A DNA stretch of 64,000 nt from Candidatus Binataceae bacterium (GTDB lineage: Bacteria; Desulfobacterota; Binatia; Binatales; Binataceae): contig DATJMX010000036.1 in assembly GCA_035508495.1 (NCBI GenBank), positions 35,931 through 99,930 of the forward strand, written 5' to 3'. Below are positions 44,118 through 53,910 of this stretch, piece after piece. Under the pieces are notes generated by a model. It did no database searches. It was not told the origin of the DNA and saw only the letters and a program-made list of their open reading frames with translations. Both the position numbers and the translations under genes were made by a program. Each line of letters starts with the position of its first letter. Within the stretch, counting starts at the first letter, position 1.

Positions 44118-45400
44118 AGATTTCCCACGGCCGCGTCTGAGCTCAGGTAGTGCCGCACGGCTTCCGCGATACCGTCAGCCAGAAGCTCCTGGTATTGCGG
44201 GGACTTCAGACGCTTGGCCTCGCTCGGGTTCGACAGGAAGCCGCACTCGACCAGCACCGACGGCATATGCGCACCGACCAGCACGTAAAAAGGACCCTTT
44301 TTCGCTCCGAGTGCGTTCACCTCGACTCCCAGTCCGCTGGTCAGATCGGCGACCGTTTGCGCATCGATCATCCTGGCCAGCGAGGCCGAATCATTCGCCT
44401 TATAGTTCTGGCGCAGGTCGGCCAGGATGTAGTTTAGGTTGGAGTCCCCGGTGGCGCCATAGTCGGTCGTGCCGCCATTCTCCATCCGGGCGAGGCGGAT
44501 CGTCGCGCGGTCGGTCGTATTGTTGAGATAGTAAACTTCAATGCCGGTCGTGTCGGGATTGGGACTCGAGTTGAGATGAATCGACAGGAACAGATCGGCG
44601 CCGGCGTTGTTAGCAGCCTCGGTGCGATCGTGCAGGCTGATGAAATCGTCGGTCGAGCGCGTCATCTCGGCTCGGATACCACTTTCCTCGAGCGCGCGCT
44701 TCACCTGCATCGCAATTTGCAGCGCCAGGTCCTTCTCCAAGATTCCTGATTCGGATGCCGTGCCCGGATCGTAGCCGCCGTGGCCCGGATCGATCATGAC
44801 GAGCGGATGTCCGGGCGTGGCGGGCTCGATACTCACCGGCTCCACTTCGGAGGGATGCGGCCGCTCGATCACGGGACCGCCATAGCGATACTCGGGAGCT
44901 GACGGCGCAGCAATCTCGGGCGGCGCCGCGGAGGCGACGTAGCGACTGCGACGCTTGGGCGCGATGTCGTTATGCACGAGGATCGGTGCGGCAAGATTCG
45001 GCACAGCGCCCGCGGGTGCGAGCCGCAACAGAATCTCGTGATTCAAGCGCGCGATCGCATAGTCAGCTTTGCCCTGAACGTCGATGACGATGCGCTGATG
45101 TCCGTCGGCATCCATCGCACGCAACGCCTTGAGCGGCGGCGATTCCAGTCCGTAAAGCGGGCGCGGCGGCACGTCGAGATGCGCGCCGTCGAGATCGATC
45201 CAGAGTTCGCTGCCATGCGCACTCAGATGCATCCGCGGCGCTACACCTTCGAACTCGAAATGAATCTCCTGCGCTGCGCCGTGACGGGTGATCTGAACTG
45301 AAGTGAGGTTCGGAAGGGAAGCATGAGCGCGCGCGGCCATCGCGGCGATCGTCAACGCCACCGCAGCCGCGAACGAAAACGCACGAAAGCTCCGCGCCAC
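44114..45400 (-). CDS. N-acetylmuramoyl-L-alanine amidase (AmiC-like)
   Basis: 428-residue periplasmic amidase. An N-terminal signal peptide (FSFAAAVALTIAAMAARAHA) is followed by an AMIN domain at about 30-130 (QIVIDVQG-like strands), a Pro-rich linker, and an Amidase_3 domain from IDPGHGGYDPGT. Zinc ligands lie in DPGHGG, a glutamate after ESGILEKD, and SIHLNSS; the catalytic VECGFLSN is present. It cleaves peptidoglycan cross-bridges at division. GTG 45400 is preferred over TTG 45412 since GGAGGGG precedes it. First gene of the glnD-xerD-M50-scpAB run. Confidence 0.93.
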   Translation of the reverse strand: MARSFRAFSFAAAVALTIAAMAARAHASLPNLTSVQITRHGAAQEIHFEFEGVAPRMHLSAHGSELWIDLDGAHLDVPPRPLYGLESPPLKALRAMDADGHQRIVIDVQGKADYAIARLNHEILLRLAPAGAVPNLAAPILVHNDIAPKRRSRYVASAAPPEIAAPSAPEYRYGGPVIERPHPSEVEPVSIEPATPGHPLVMIDPGHGGYDPGTASESGILEKDLALQIAMQVKRALEESGIRAEMTRSTDDFISLHDRTEAANNAGADLFLSIHLNSSPNPDTTGIEVYYLNNTTDRATIRLARMENGGTTDYGATGDSNLNYILADLRQNYKANDSASLARMIDAQTVADLTSGLGVEVNALGAKKGPFYVLVGAHMPSVLVECGFLSNPSEAKRLKSPQYQELLADGIAEAVRHYLSSDAAVGNL

Positions 45401-45851
45401 AATCCCCTCCAACTCCGAGCCAAATGATAGCTAGTGCGAAGAGCTTATGCGACGCCTGCCGGTCGGCTAGAAGGTGATATTCAGATTTCCGATACTTATC
45501 CATGCCGATCGACGATCCGACAATCCCGGGTTCGCTGGAGGTCTATCGAAGGATAGAAGCGCGGTAGTTTGCTCTAGATTCGGATGGCGACCCAGTGGTT
45601 TCCGACCAGGTCTTTCGAACGCACGAGATGTCACTGTTTCGATGCGATCGGGTCACAGCAGACGAAGCTATTCGCAGGACATCAGAGCGACGGGCTCGCG
45701 ATAATCACGATTCAGAAGATTCGAAATGCAGGCTGCATCGTGGTTGTCGCCCGGCCATCTGCTTGCCTATCGTGCAGACGATCCGGGCAAACGAATTTCG
45801 GGCGGTACAGCAATCTTCAGCGAATCCAACAGCCACTCCGCGCGCGGCCCG
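45401..45851. other. 450-base intergenic gap, no supported gene
   Basis: Nothing in either strand looks like a conserved protein or structural RNA. The base composition is less GC-biased than the flanks. The short open frames here (for example around 45584-45851) have no codon bias and no family similarity. It may hold the promoter of the amidase operon. Confidence 0.5.
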
Positions 45852-46538
45852 CTACATGTAATACGGCTTTGCCAGTTCGTCGAATTTACCGTACATCAGC
45901 CAGACTTTGACGTTGAAGGCGTGGGGATGCTCGATCGGCGCTTTGCCGATGGCCTTCATGCCGAGTTGCCTGTAGAGCTCGTAGAGCGGCTCGACCGGGT
46001 TGGTGATGATGAGCTTGGGCCGGCGCGAGAAGAGGAATAACCGCGCCGTGTCCGACATCATGCGGACCAGGCCCTTGCCCTGGTAAGTGGGATCGATGAC
46101 CATCCCGCCGAACTCCCAGACTTCGCTCGCCATGATGCCGCGGAAGAGTGACGGCGGATAAAGATGACCGAGTGTTAGCGGCGCCTCGGCGAGGCATCGC
46201 GCCCAGAACGCGCCGATGAGCGGCGGCCGGCGCCGTTCCCCTCCCCGCTTCACGCTGTAGAGCCCGAAATGCAGCGCCAGCGGCCAGAGCAGAACGTGGA
46301 CGCGCTTTTCCTCGACGTTGAGCATGGTCCAGGTGCGGCGATGGAGAGCCTGCAGCTCGCGCAGTCCGAGCGAAGTGCCGATGGGACGAACTTCGAGCCG
46401 TTCTTCCGACTCGGCCTCGGCGACCGGGCGCGCGAAGGTCACGTTCTGCTGCATCTCGACGGATGCGCTCTCCGTCCCAGTCGCAGCACGCCTCGATTGA
46501 ACGATCGTCTCCGAGTGGCCGTCCTTTCCCGCCGCCAT
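45852..46538 (-). CDS. GNAT-fold acyltransferase-like protein
   Basis: 228-residue protein. The C-terminal half has an acetyltransferase CoA-binding pattern (VIDPTYQGKGLVRMMSD) and LYELYRQLGMKAIGKAP, the end of a GNAT fold; the N-terminal half is less typical. Substrate unknown. ATG 46538 is used since GAGG lies seven bases upstream; ATG 46556 is too close to the hairpin. A 10-base perfect hairpin precedes the ribosome site. Confidence 0.7.
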   Translation of the reverse strand: MAAGKDGHSETIVQSRRAATGTESASVEMQQNVTFARPVAEAESEERLEVRPIGTSLGLRELQALHRRTWTMLNVEEKRVHVLLWPLALHFGLYSVKRGGERRRPPLIGAFWARCLAEAPLTLGHLYPPSLFRGIMASEVWEFGGMVIDPTYQGKGLVRMMSDTARLFLFSRRPKLIITNPVEPLYELYRQLGMKAIGKAPIEHPHAFNVKVWLMYGKFDELAKPYYM

Positions 46539-46552
46539 CAGTGAACCTCGGG

Positions 46553-46576
46553 GCATCGATGAGAAGTCATCGATGC
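46553..46576 (-). promoter_or_regulatory. Hairpin in the 5' leader of the GNAT gene
   Basis: GCATCGATGA (46553-46562) and TCATCGATGC (46567-46576) form a perfect 10-base stem with a four-base loop (CTTC on the minus strand). It ends directly before the CCCGAGG ribosome site, so it could act as an mRNA control or as an operator. No T-run is present. Confidence 0.5.
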
Positions 46577-46737
46577 TCCAGCACGAAATCCATCAATGAT
46601 CGCCCCCCTAAACGGCGAACCTCGGACCATCAGGTGCTGACAAAACTCCGCGCTATCAAGGATTTGGAGCTGCGCGGAGCGATGCCACTATACGCAATGC
46701 GCAGGTGAATACGAAGTCTGCTGACGCGGCCTCAATT

Positions 46738-46774
46738 TCAAAATGAAAAGGGCGCCCTCGTTCGAAGGCGCCCT
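46738..46774 (-). terminator. Rho-independent terminator after aldehyde dehydrogenase
   Basis: On the minus strand AGGGCGCC and GGCGCCCT form an eight-base stem with a ten-base loop, then TTTTCATTTT. It is 22 bases past the stop at 46797. Confidence 0.88.
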
Positions 46775-46796
46775 CTGGTTGCAGTTTCGTTACAAG

Positions 46797-48305
46797 TTAG
46801 AGCTTTGCGTACACGGACTTGATCTGGGTGTAGAGCTCGATCGCATGCTTGCCGAGCTCGCGGCCGAAGCCCGACTGCTTGTAGCCGCCAAACGGCGACA
46901 TCGGATCGATCTGACCGTAGGTGTTGATCCAGACCGTGCCCGCCTTGAGCTTGCGCGCGATCGTATGGGCGCGGCTGATGTCCTTGGTCCACACGGCGGC
47001 GGCAAGGCCGTACGTCGTGTCGTTGCCCTGGAACACCGCGTCGTTTTCATCCTTGAACGCGATCGCCGAAGCGACCGGGCCAAAGATCTCTTCGCGCGCG
47101 ATCTTCATCTGATTGTTGACACCCGTGAAGACCGTGGGCTGGATGAAGTAGCCGCGCTCCTGGTTGCCGGCCTCGCCACCGATCTTGGCCTTGGCGCCCT
47201 CGTCCTTGCCGATCTTCAGGTAGCCCTTCACGCGGTCGTGCTGCTCCTTCGATACCAACGGGCCCATGCGGGTGCCGGGATCGAGAGGATTGCCGAGCGT
47301 TATCGACTTGGCGAACTGCGACATGCCTTCGGTGAACTGGTCGTAGACCTTCTCTTGCACGAACACGCGCGAGCCGGCGCAGCATACCTGGCCCTGGTTC
47401 ATGAAGATTCCGATGCTCGAGCCGAAGACTGCCTGCTCCATGTCCGCATCGGGGAAAATGATGTTCGGCGACTTGCCGCCGAGCTCGAGCGATACACGCT
47501 TCAGGTTGCCAGCCGAGGCCTTCAGGATGATCTTGCCGACTTCGGTCGAACCGGTGAACGCGACCTTGTCGATATCAGGATGCTCGGCGATCGAGCTGCC
47601 GGCGCCGGGGCCGAATCCGGTGATGATCTGCACGACGGACTCAGGCAGTCCTGATTCGAGGATCAGCTCGCCCAGGCGAATCGCGGTGAGCGGCGTCTGC
47701 TCGGCGGGCTTCAGGATCACGACGTTGCCGCACGCGAGCGCAGGCGCGATCTTCCACGACGCCATCAAGAGCGGGAAGTTCCACGGAATGATCTGTCCGC
47801 ATACGCCAACCGCTTCGCGCAGCGTGTAGTTGAACATCGAGGGATCCGAGGGATTGGTCTCGCCATAAATCTTGGTGGCGAAGCCGGCGTAATAGCGAAA
47901 GGTCTCGGCGGCGCCGGGGACGTCGATATTCTTCGACTCGAAGAGCGGCTTGCCGTTGTCGAGCGATTCGAGCTCGGCCAGCTCGTCGGCGTTCTTCTCG
48001 ATCAGATCAGCAATCTTGAGCAGCGCCTTGGTGCGATCATGCGGGCGCATCGAGGCCCAGGGGCCTTCCTCGAAAGCCTTGCGCGCGGCCTTTACCGCCT
48101 CATCGACGTCGGCCTTGTCGCCTTCGGCAACGAGAGCCAGCACTTCTTCGTTGGCCGGGTTGAGAGTCTCGAAGGTCTTGCCCGACTTGGACGGAACCCA
48201 CTTGCCTGCGATCAGAAGCTTCTTCGGCGAATTTTTGAGGAAACTGAGCGCGGCGCTCGATTTCGCACCTCTGGCGGCGCTTTCTAGTGACGGTGATGCA
48301 CCCAT
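46797..48305 (-). CDS. NAD(P)-dependent aldehyde dehydrogenase
   Basis: 502-residue aldehyde dehydrogenase close to the betaine/retinal-type group. Catalytic Cys308 is in NQGQVCCAGSR, the general-base glutamate in SLELGGKSPN, PWNFPLLMASWKIAPAL is the cofactor-side motif, and SPFGGYKQSGFGRELG ends the fold. It oxidises aldehydes to acids. ATG 48305 has AGGAG nine bases upstream. It may serve the aldehyde made by the TPP-dependent enzyme further right, which is only an inference. Single-gene unit with terminator. Confidence 0.95.
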   Translation of the reverse strand: MGASPSLESAARGAKSSAALSFLKNSPKKLLIAGKWVPSKSGKTFETLNPANEEVLALVAEGDKADVDEAVKAARKAFEEGPWASMRPHDRTKALLKIADLIEKNADELAELESLDNGKPLFESKNIDVPGAAETFRYYAGFATKIYGETNPSDPSMFNYTLREAVGVCGQIIPWNFPLLMASWKIAPALACGNVVILKPAEQTPLTAIRLGELILESGLPESVVQIITGFGPGAGSSIAEHPDIDKVAFTGSTEVGKIILKASAGNLKRVSLELGGKSPNIIFPDADMEQAVFGSSIGIFMNQGQVCCAGSRVFVQEKVYDQFTEGMSQFAKSITLGNPLDPGTRMGPLVSKEQHDRVKGYLKIGKDEGAKAKIGGEAGNQERGYFIQPTVFTGVNNQMKIAREEIFGPVASAIAFKDENDAVFQGNDTTYGLAAAVWTKDISRAHTIARKLKAGTVWINTYGQIDPMSPFGGYKQSGFGRELGKHAIELYTQIKSVYAKL

Positions 48306-48527
48306 CGTTGGTATCTCCTATCGAAATTTGTATTCGCCGTGTGCGGGTGTCCGCCCCGCGGGAATGGACATGGCGAGTGATCCCAGTCTCAATAACACCT
48401 TCATCGTAATAAATCGACAGAGAACGGGTAAAGGGAAAATCGCCATGCAGGGGCGGCTGCGGCTCGGTCCCGCCCCGCTTTTGCCCGCGCTCGGTAACCC
48501 GCTATCCTGCGTCCCGGCACTACTTCG

Positions 48528-51098
48528 GTGACGGTCAAGACCACACCTCTGATGGCCCAGTACCTGGGTGTCAAGCAGCGCGTGCCCGACGCGATTCTGT
48601 TTTTCCGCCTCGGCGACTTCTACGAGATGTTCTTCGAGGACGCCGAGGTCGGGGCGCGTGTGCTCGATATCCAGCTCACGTCACGCTCGAAAGACGGCGT
48701 GCCGCTGTGCGGCGTGCCGTATCATGCCGCAGAGCCATATATCGCCAAGCTCTTGAAGGCCGGCTACAAGGTCGCGATCTGCGAGCAGGGGCCGATCGAC
48801 GGCAAGTCCAAGCTCGTGCCGCGTGAGATCGTCCGCGTGATCACGCCGGGCACCGTCGGCGAGGAGATGGTGCTGACGGCGGCCGAGAAGAGCTACCTCG
48901 CATCGTTGGCGGAAGCGGCGGATGGCGGCTTTGCGCTGGCGGCGCTCGACGTATCAACGGGAGAATTCATCGCGACCACGATTCGCGAGGCGGCGACGCT
49001 GCGCGAGGAGCTGGCGCGACTGCGGCCGCGCGAGTTGATCGTCGCCGCCGCGAGCGAGGGACTAAGCGCCGCGCTCGACGGCGTCGAATGCACCCTGAGC
49101 GCGCTCGACGCCGAGCGCTACTCGGCCGCGATCGCGGCCGAAGCGCTCGCGCGGCGCTTTCCGGATGCGAGTCTCGACGAGGCGATAGCGCAGGCCGCAG
49201 GCCGCGCGATCGCCTACGTCGAGGAGACCTTCGGCCGCGACCTGGCGCATTTCACAGCGCCGCGCATTTATCGCGCAGCGGAGTACATGCTCGTCGACGA
49301 CACGACGCGGCGGCACCTCGAGCTGGTCGCAGCGTCCGACGGCTCGCGCCGCGGCTCGCTGCTGTCGATTCTCGATGAAACGCTGACTGCGGTCGGCGCC
49401 CGCACGCTCGCGAATTGGATCGTCTATCCCCTGCTCTCGCGCGAGGATATTGCTGCGCGGCACGACGGCGTCGAAGAACTCTTCGACGCGGATCTCGGCG
49501 GCGCCGTCGCCGATGCGCTGAGGCACATCGGCGACCTGGAGCGCCTCGCGGGCCGCGTCGGCAGCATGCGCGCCTCGCCACGCGATTGCGCACGCCTGGG
49601 CGACGCGCTCAGCGCCGTCGCCGATTTGCAGCTCGCGATGCGCTCGCTGGCGAGCCCACTCATCAAGGCGCTCGCCGATCGAATCGAGCCGCGGCCCGTA
49701 ATCGTCGAGCAAATCACCACCACGCTCTCCGACGAGCCACCCGTGCTCGCGCGCGACGGCAATGTGATCCGCACCGGGTTCAGCGCCGAAGTCGATGAGC
49801 TCCGCGCGCTCGCCAGCGACGCTCGCGGCGTAATCGCCCAGCTCGAAGCCGAGGAGCGCGCCCGCACTCAAATTCCGTCGCTCAAAGTCCGCTACAACAG
49901 CGTCTTCGGCTACTACATCGAAGTAACCAAGGCACATCTCGAACGCGTCCCCGCGGACTACGAGCGCAAGCAGACTCTGGTCGGCGCCGAGCGCTTTACG
50001 ATGCCGGGTCTCAAGGAGCTCGAACGCAAAATTCTCACGGCGGAGACCGGCCTCAAGGAACTCGAGTTGCAGCTTTTCACCAAGATGTTGCGCGATTTGC
50101 AGGGCGTGAGCGCGGCGATCCTGGAAACCGCTCGCGCGGTGGGCGAATTCGATGCGCTCATGTCGCTGGCACGCGTCGCGCGTCGTCGCGGCTATGTGCG
50201 GCCAAAGATCAACTCGGGCCTGCGCATCCGCATTCGCGACGGGCGGCATCCGGTCCTCGAAGCGGGGATGCGCACGGGGGAGTTCGTGCCCAACGATCTC
50301 GACGCCGATCCCGATTCGCGCCAGCTCGCGCTTATCACCGGCCCGAACATGGCGGGCAAATCGACGTATCTGCGGCAGGTCGCCGTGCTCGTCATCATGG
50401 CCCAGATCGGCAGCTTCGTCCCGGCGGCGGAAGCGACGATTGGCCTCGTCGACCGCGTGCTCACGCGAATCGGCGCGCGCGACGAACTGCGCCGCGGCGA
50501 ATCGACCTTCATGGTCGAGATGAGCGAGACGGCGCGCCTGCTCAAGGGCCTCACAGAGCGCAGCCTGCTGCTGCTCGACGAAGTCGGCCGCGGCACGAGC
50601 ACGTTCGACGGCCTCGCGATCGCATGGGCCGTCGCGGAATATCTGCACGATCAGACGCGCGCCAAGGTTCTGTTCGCGACGCATTTTCACGAGCTGACCG
50701 ACCTCGCCCGCGATCGCCCGCGCGTGCGCAACCTCAGCATGGCGGTGCGCGAATGGGGCAGCGAAGTGCTGTTCCTGCGGCGCGTCATCGAGCAGCCCGC
50801 GTCGCGCAGTTATGGAATCGAAGTCGCGCGCCTCGCCGGCCTGCCCGACTCGATCATCGCACGCTCAAAAGAAATTCTGACGAATCTGGAGCAAGGCGAG
50901 CTCGATGAAGCCGGAATGCCAAGACTGGCGCATCATCGGCGCGCCTCGAAACCCGTCGCGCAGATGAGTCTCTTCTCACCGCTCGAAAGCCGAATAATCG
51001 ACGAGCTTCGCGCCACCGACGTCGATCGCATGACGCCAATCGACGCGCTCGCAACGCTGGCGCGATTGAAGTCGCGATTATCGAACGACGAGAAATAG
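48528..51098 (+). CDS. mutS: DNA mismatch repair protein MutS
   Basis: 856-residue MutS. Mismatch-recognition Phe-x-Glu is in LGDFYEMFFEDA, Walker A TGPNMAGKST at about 604-613, and Walker B LLLLDEVGRGTSTFDG at about 680-695. The C-terminus has the usual helix-turn-helix/dimerisation part. GTG 48528 fits the family start (TPLMAQYLGVKQ). It partners MutL, not in this window. The 222-base spacer upstream contains only a GC hairpin at 48450-48476. Confidence 0.97.
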   Translation: MTVKTTPLMAQYLGVKQRVPDAILFFRLGDFYEMFFEDAEVGARVLDIQLTSRSKDGVPLCGVPYHAAEPYIAKLLKAGYKVAICEQGPIDGKSKLVPREIVRVITPGTVGEEMVLTAAEKSYLASLAEAADGGFALAALDVSTGEFIATTIREAATLREELARLRPRELIVAAASEGLSAALDGVECTLSALDAERYSAAIAAEALARRFPDASLDEAIAQAAGRAIAYVEETFGRDLAHFTAPRIYRAAEYMLVDDTTRRHLELVAASDGSRRGSLLSILDETLTAVGARTLANWIVYPLLSREDIAARHDGVEELFDADLGGAVADALRHIGDLERLAGRVGSMRASPRDCARLGDALSAVADLQLAMRSLASPLIKALADRIEPRPVIVEQITTTLSDEPPVLARDGNVIRTGFSAEVDELRALASDARGVIAQLEAEERARTQIPSLKVRYNSVFGYYIEVTKAHLERVPADYERKQTLVGAERFTMPGLKELERKILTAETGLKELELQLFTKMLRDLQGVSAAILETARAVGEFDALMSLARVARRRGYVRPKINSGLRIRIRDGRHPVLEAGMRTGEFVPNDLDADPDSRQLALITGPNMAGKSTYLRQVAVLVIMAQIGSFVPAAEATIGLVDRVLTRIGARDELRRGESTFMVEMSETARLLKGLTERSLLLLDEVGRGTSTFDGLAIAWAVAEYLHDQTRAKVLFATHFHELTDLARDRPRVRNLSMAVREWGSEVLFLRRVIEQPASRSYGIEVARLAGLPDSIIARSKEILTNLEQGELDEAGMPRLAHHRRASKPVAQMSLFSPLESRIIDELRATDVDRMTPIDALATLARLKSRLSNDEK

Positions 51099-51115
51099 CT
51101 ATCCGGCGATTACTC

Positions 51116-51148
51116 AGAAAAAAAGGAAGTTGCTAACGCGCCTTCCTT
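51116..51148 (-). terminator. Rho-independent terminator after the UPF0182 gene
   Basis: On the minus strand AAGGAAG and CTTCCTT form a seven-base stem with a 12-base loop, then seven T. It lies just beyond the UPF0182 stop at 51157 and between the convergent mutS. Confidence 0.75.
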
Positions 51149-51156
51149 ATTTCTTG

Positions 51157-53904
51157 CTAATGCCCGTCGGGACCGAGCGATTGGCCGAGCTTCTGCATTT
51201 CGGCGCCGAATTGTTGCCAGTTGCCCTGCTTCAGCGCGTCCATCGCGCGATTGTAGTGCGATGAGGCCTGTTCGAGATCGGGTTTGCCATTCGGCGGCGG
51301 CATCGCCGTCTGCGCCGGCGCGATTGCCGGTGCCGTCGTCGAGACCAGCGTTGGGGCCGGCACCTGCTGATTGCTGAACAGCGAGGTTAGCGTCAGGTCG
51401 AGCGTGTCGCCCATCACCACGCGATCGCTGTAGGCCGCGATCACGCGCTGAAGCTGCGGCAATTGCCCATTTTCGGCGCGGATGAAAAGCGGCTCGACGT
51501 ATAGCAGCGCGTCCTGCACGGGAATCACCAGCAGATTGCCGAGCAGCACCTTCGAGCCCATCTGATTCCATAGTGACAACTGCCGCGAAATCTCGGGATC
51601 CTGGTTGATTCGCGCCTGGATCTGATACGGACCGTAGAAGAGCTTGTCCTTCGAAAATGAATACTCAAACAGATGACCATAGTCGGTCCCGTCGCATCGC
51701 GCGGCCAACCACGAAATCATATTGTCGCGCCCGTGCGGCACCATCGGCAGCATCAAAATATATTCGTCCTGCTTCTCGCCGGGCAGCCGCATGATTACGT
51801 AGTAGGGCTGCATCTGGATGGTCTGGCCGCCGTAATTCTCGTTCGGAAAGCCCCACAGGTCTTCGCGATTGTAGAAAACCTGCGGGTCGGTCATGTGATA
51901 GGTGCGATAGATATCCGCCTGGACGAGAAAGAAGTCTTCCGGATAGCGAATATGCGCATGCAGGTCCGAGGGCATCTGCGCCATCGGCTTGAACAACGCC
52001 GGGAAGATTCGCTCCCAGGTGCGCACGATAGGATCGTCGGGATCGGCGACGTAAAAATTGGTCTCCCCCGTGTACGCATCCACAACGATTTTCACTGAGT
52101 TGCGAATATAGTTCAGGTCGCCGATGTCAGTGTGCTCGATCTGCGAATATGGGTAATGATCGCTCGTCGTGTACGCGTCGACGATCCAGACAAGATGACC
52201 GTCATGAATAACAGCGTAAGGATCATTATCTACAGTAAGAAACGGCGCGAGATACTTGATCCGGTCAATAATATTGCGACGAATCATTATCTTGCTCTTG
52301 GGGACGATATTCTCGGTCACGAGCAAGTTGATATCGCGATAGAAAATGCTGAACAGCAGGCGCCGGAAGAGTCCGTGAATCGGGACGCCGCCGGCGCCTG
52401 AATAATAACTAAATACGTTGTCAGCGCCGCGCGGATAGTCGAACTCCGGAGTCGCCGAGTCCACGATCGCATAGTTGTCGCGCGGCTCCTGGCCGAAATA
52501 GATCGCGGGCTGATCGAGCTTGAGACCCACGTCCGACACCGCCGGGATGTCCTTGAGGTAAAAGACCGGCAGTCCTTCGGAATCCTTCTCGTTGACGGGA
52601 CTCATCGCGAGGCCGGCGCCGTGGGTGAACTTGAGATGCTGATTGACCCAGGTCTGCGCGTTCTCCGGCAACGCCTCGACGTTCATCTCGCGCGCCGAGA
52701 GCATCACCTCGGTGTACTGCCCGTTGATCCAGTAACGATCGATATCGACGTCGCGGAAGTCGTAGTAAAGGCGGATTTCCTGCAACTGTTTATACGTGTC
52801 GATCAGCGGGCGCGGGTCCCACAATCGGATATTCTTGACCGTCGCGGCGTCCTGATGAACCCCGGCGAGCGTGAGATTGTTCTTGCCCGCGAAGGGCTTC
52901 ACGTCGATCCCGTCGAGCCGATACGCATGCCGCGTCGATTCGATATTGCGCTCGAGGTACGGCTTCTCGATTCGCAACTCGTCGGGCTTGACGAAAAGCC
53001 GCTCAATCACGGGCTGGATCAGATTCAGGATAAGCGCCGGGCCGAAGACGATTATGAACGCGACGACCGGCAGCCTGAGGCCGCCCGTCCGCGCGTTCGC
53101 AAGGCATAGCCCCGCGGCAGCAAGCGCCAATATCACCAGCAGCCAGAAACCCGGCTGCCAGAGGATCCGATCGACGTAGCGCAGGCCGAATACGACGCCG
53201 TCGGTATGCAGCAGCAGGCCGTAGCGCGCCAGCCAGTAGCTCATCGCGCGCTGCACGAAGAACAGCGCGAGCAATATCGAAAGATGCGTGGCGGCCGCGG
53301 GCGATATTCGTGGCGGCGATTCGCGGAAATCGATCGAGCCGCGCGACCAGTACACGCCGACCGTCGCAGCAGTCATCAGGAACAGCAGAACCAAAAAGAG
53401 GTCGCGCAGCTCTTCGAGGAACGGCACCGAGAAGATGTAAAAGCCGATGTCCTTACCGAACGCAGGATCGGTAGTGCCGAACGGCACGCCGTAAAAGCCT
53501 TTAAGGTAGAGATCCCAGTTCGCGGCCTCGCCCTGGGCGACAAAGAGCGCCAGCACCGCCGCGCCCGCGATCACTATAAGGCGCCATGGCACGCGATCGC
53601 CGAGCGCGCGAATCAGCTCGGGCAGGTTGACCTCGACCATCTCGTCGGCGCGCCGCACGACGCGCAGCCGCTCGCGGCTCCATTTGATCGCGAGCAGGCC
53701 GTTCAGCGAGACCACGACGAAAGTGACCACCCAGGCAAGGCCGAAGATCCCAACTTCGGCGCCGACCGTGGTCGAAAAGACCTCCGAAAATCCGAGGTTC
53801 CCGTACCATAGGAAATCGACCAGCAGTTGATCGAGCACGCTCACCGAGATGAGCGCGACGAGCACGATAGCCGCCAGGGCAAACAGGAGGTAGCGCGGTC
53901 GCAT
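51157..53904 (-). CDS. UPF0182-family large membrane protein
   Basis: 915-residue protein. Seven hydrophobic helices lie in the first 290 residues (YLLFALAAIVLVALISVSVL, WRLIVIAGAAVLALFVAQ and others), followed by a large outside domain with the conserved UPF0182 blocks ERNIESTRHAY, LPVFYLKDIP, YFGQEPRDNYAIVD and YTTSDHYPYS. The function of the family is unknown. The C-terminus ends with a Pro/Ala linker and a helical repeat (HYNRAMDALKQGNWQQFG). The DUF1232 gene begins upstream of it on the minus strand, six bases from the start, so both probably share a transcript. Confidence 0.92.
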   Translation of the reverse strand: MRPRYLLFALAAIVLVALISVSVLDQLLVDFLWYGNLGFSEVFSTTVGAEVGIFGLAWVVTFVVVSLNGLLAIKWSRERLRVVRRADEMVEVNLPELIRALGDRVPWRLIVIAGAAVLALFVAQGEAANWDLYLKGFYGVPFGTTDPAFGKDIGFYIFSVPFLEELRDLFLVLLFLMTAATVGVYWSRGSIDFRESPPRISPAAATHLSILLALFFVQRAMSYWLARYGLLLHTDGVVFGLRYVDRILWQPGFWLLVILALAAAGLCLANARTGGLRLPVVAFIIVFGPALILNLIQPVIERLFVKPDELRIEKPYLERNIESTRHAYRLDGIDVKPFAGKNNLTLAGVHQDAATVKNIRLWDPRPLIDTYKQLQEIRLYYDFRDVDIDRYWINGQYTEVMLSAREMNVEALPENAQTWVNQHLKFTHGAGLAMSPVNEKDSEGLPVFYLKDIPAVSDVGLKLDQPAIYFGQEPRDNYAIVDSATPEFDYPRGADNVFSYYSGAGGVPIHGLFRRLLFSIFYRDINLLVTENIVPKSKIMIRRNIIDRIKYLAPFLTVDNDPYAVIHDGHLVWIVDAYTTSDHYPYSQIEHTDIGDLNYIRNSVKIVVDAYTGETNFYVADPDDPIVRTWERIFPALFKPMAQMPSDLHAHIRYPEDFFLVQADIYRTYHMTDPQVFYNREDLWGFPNENYGGQTIQMQPYYVIMRLPGEKQDEYILMLPMVPHGRDNMISWLAARCDGTDYGHLFEYSFSKDKLFYGPYQIQARINQDPEISRQLSLWNQMGSKVLLGNLLVIPVQDALLYVEPLFIRAENGQLPQLQRVIAAYSDRVVMGDTLDLTLTSLFSNQQVPAPTLVSTTAPAIAPAQTAMPPPNGKPDLEQASSHYNRAMDALKQGNWQQFGAEMQKLGQSLGPDGH

Positions 53905-53910
53905 CTTGGT

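Noticed and set aside
45584..45910. Open reading frame of about 108 codons in the gap before the GNAT gene
   Set aside because: It has no GC3 bias, no family similarity and no good ribosome site, and it runs antisense into the GNAT gene.
48450..48476. GGGGCGG/CCGCCCC hairpin before mutS followed by GCTTTTG
   Set aside because: The loop is long and the T-run short; it is in front of mutS and may be chance in GC-rich DNA.
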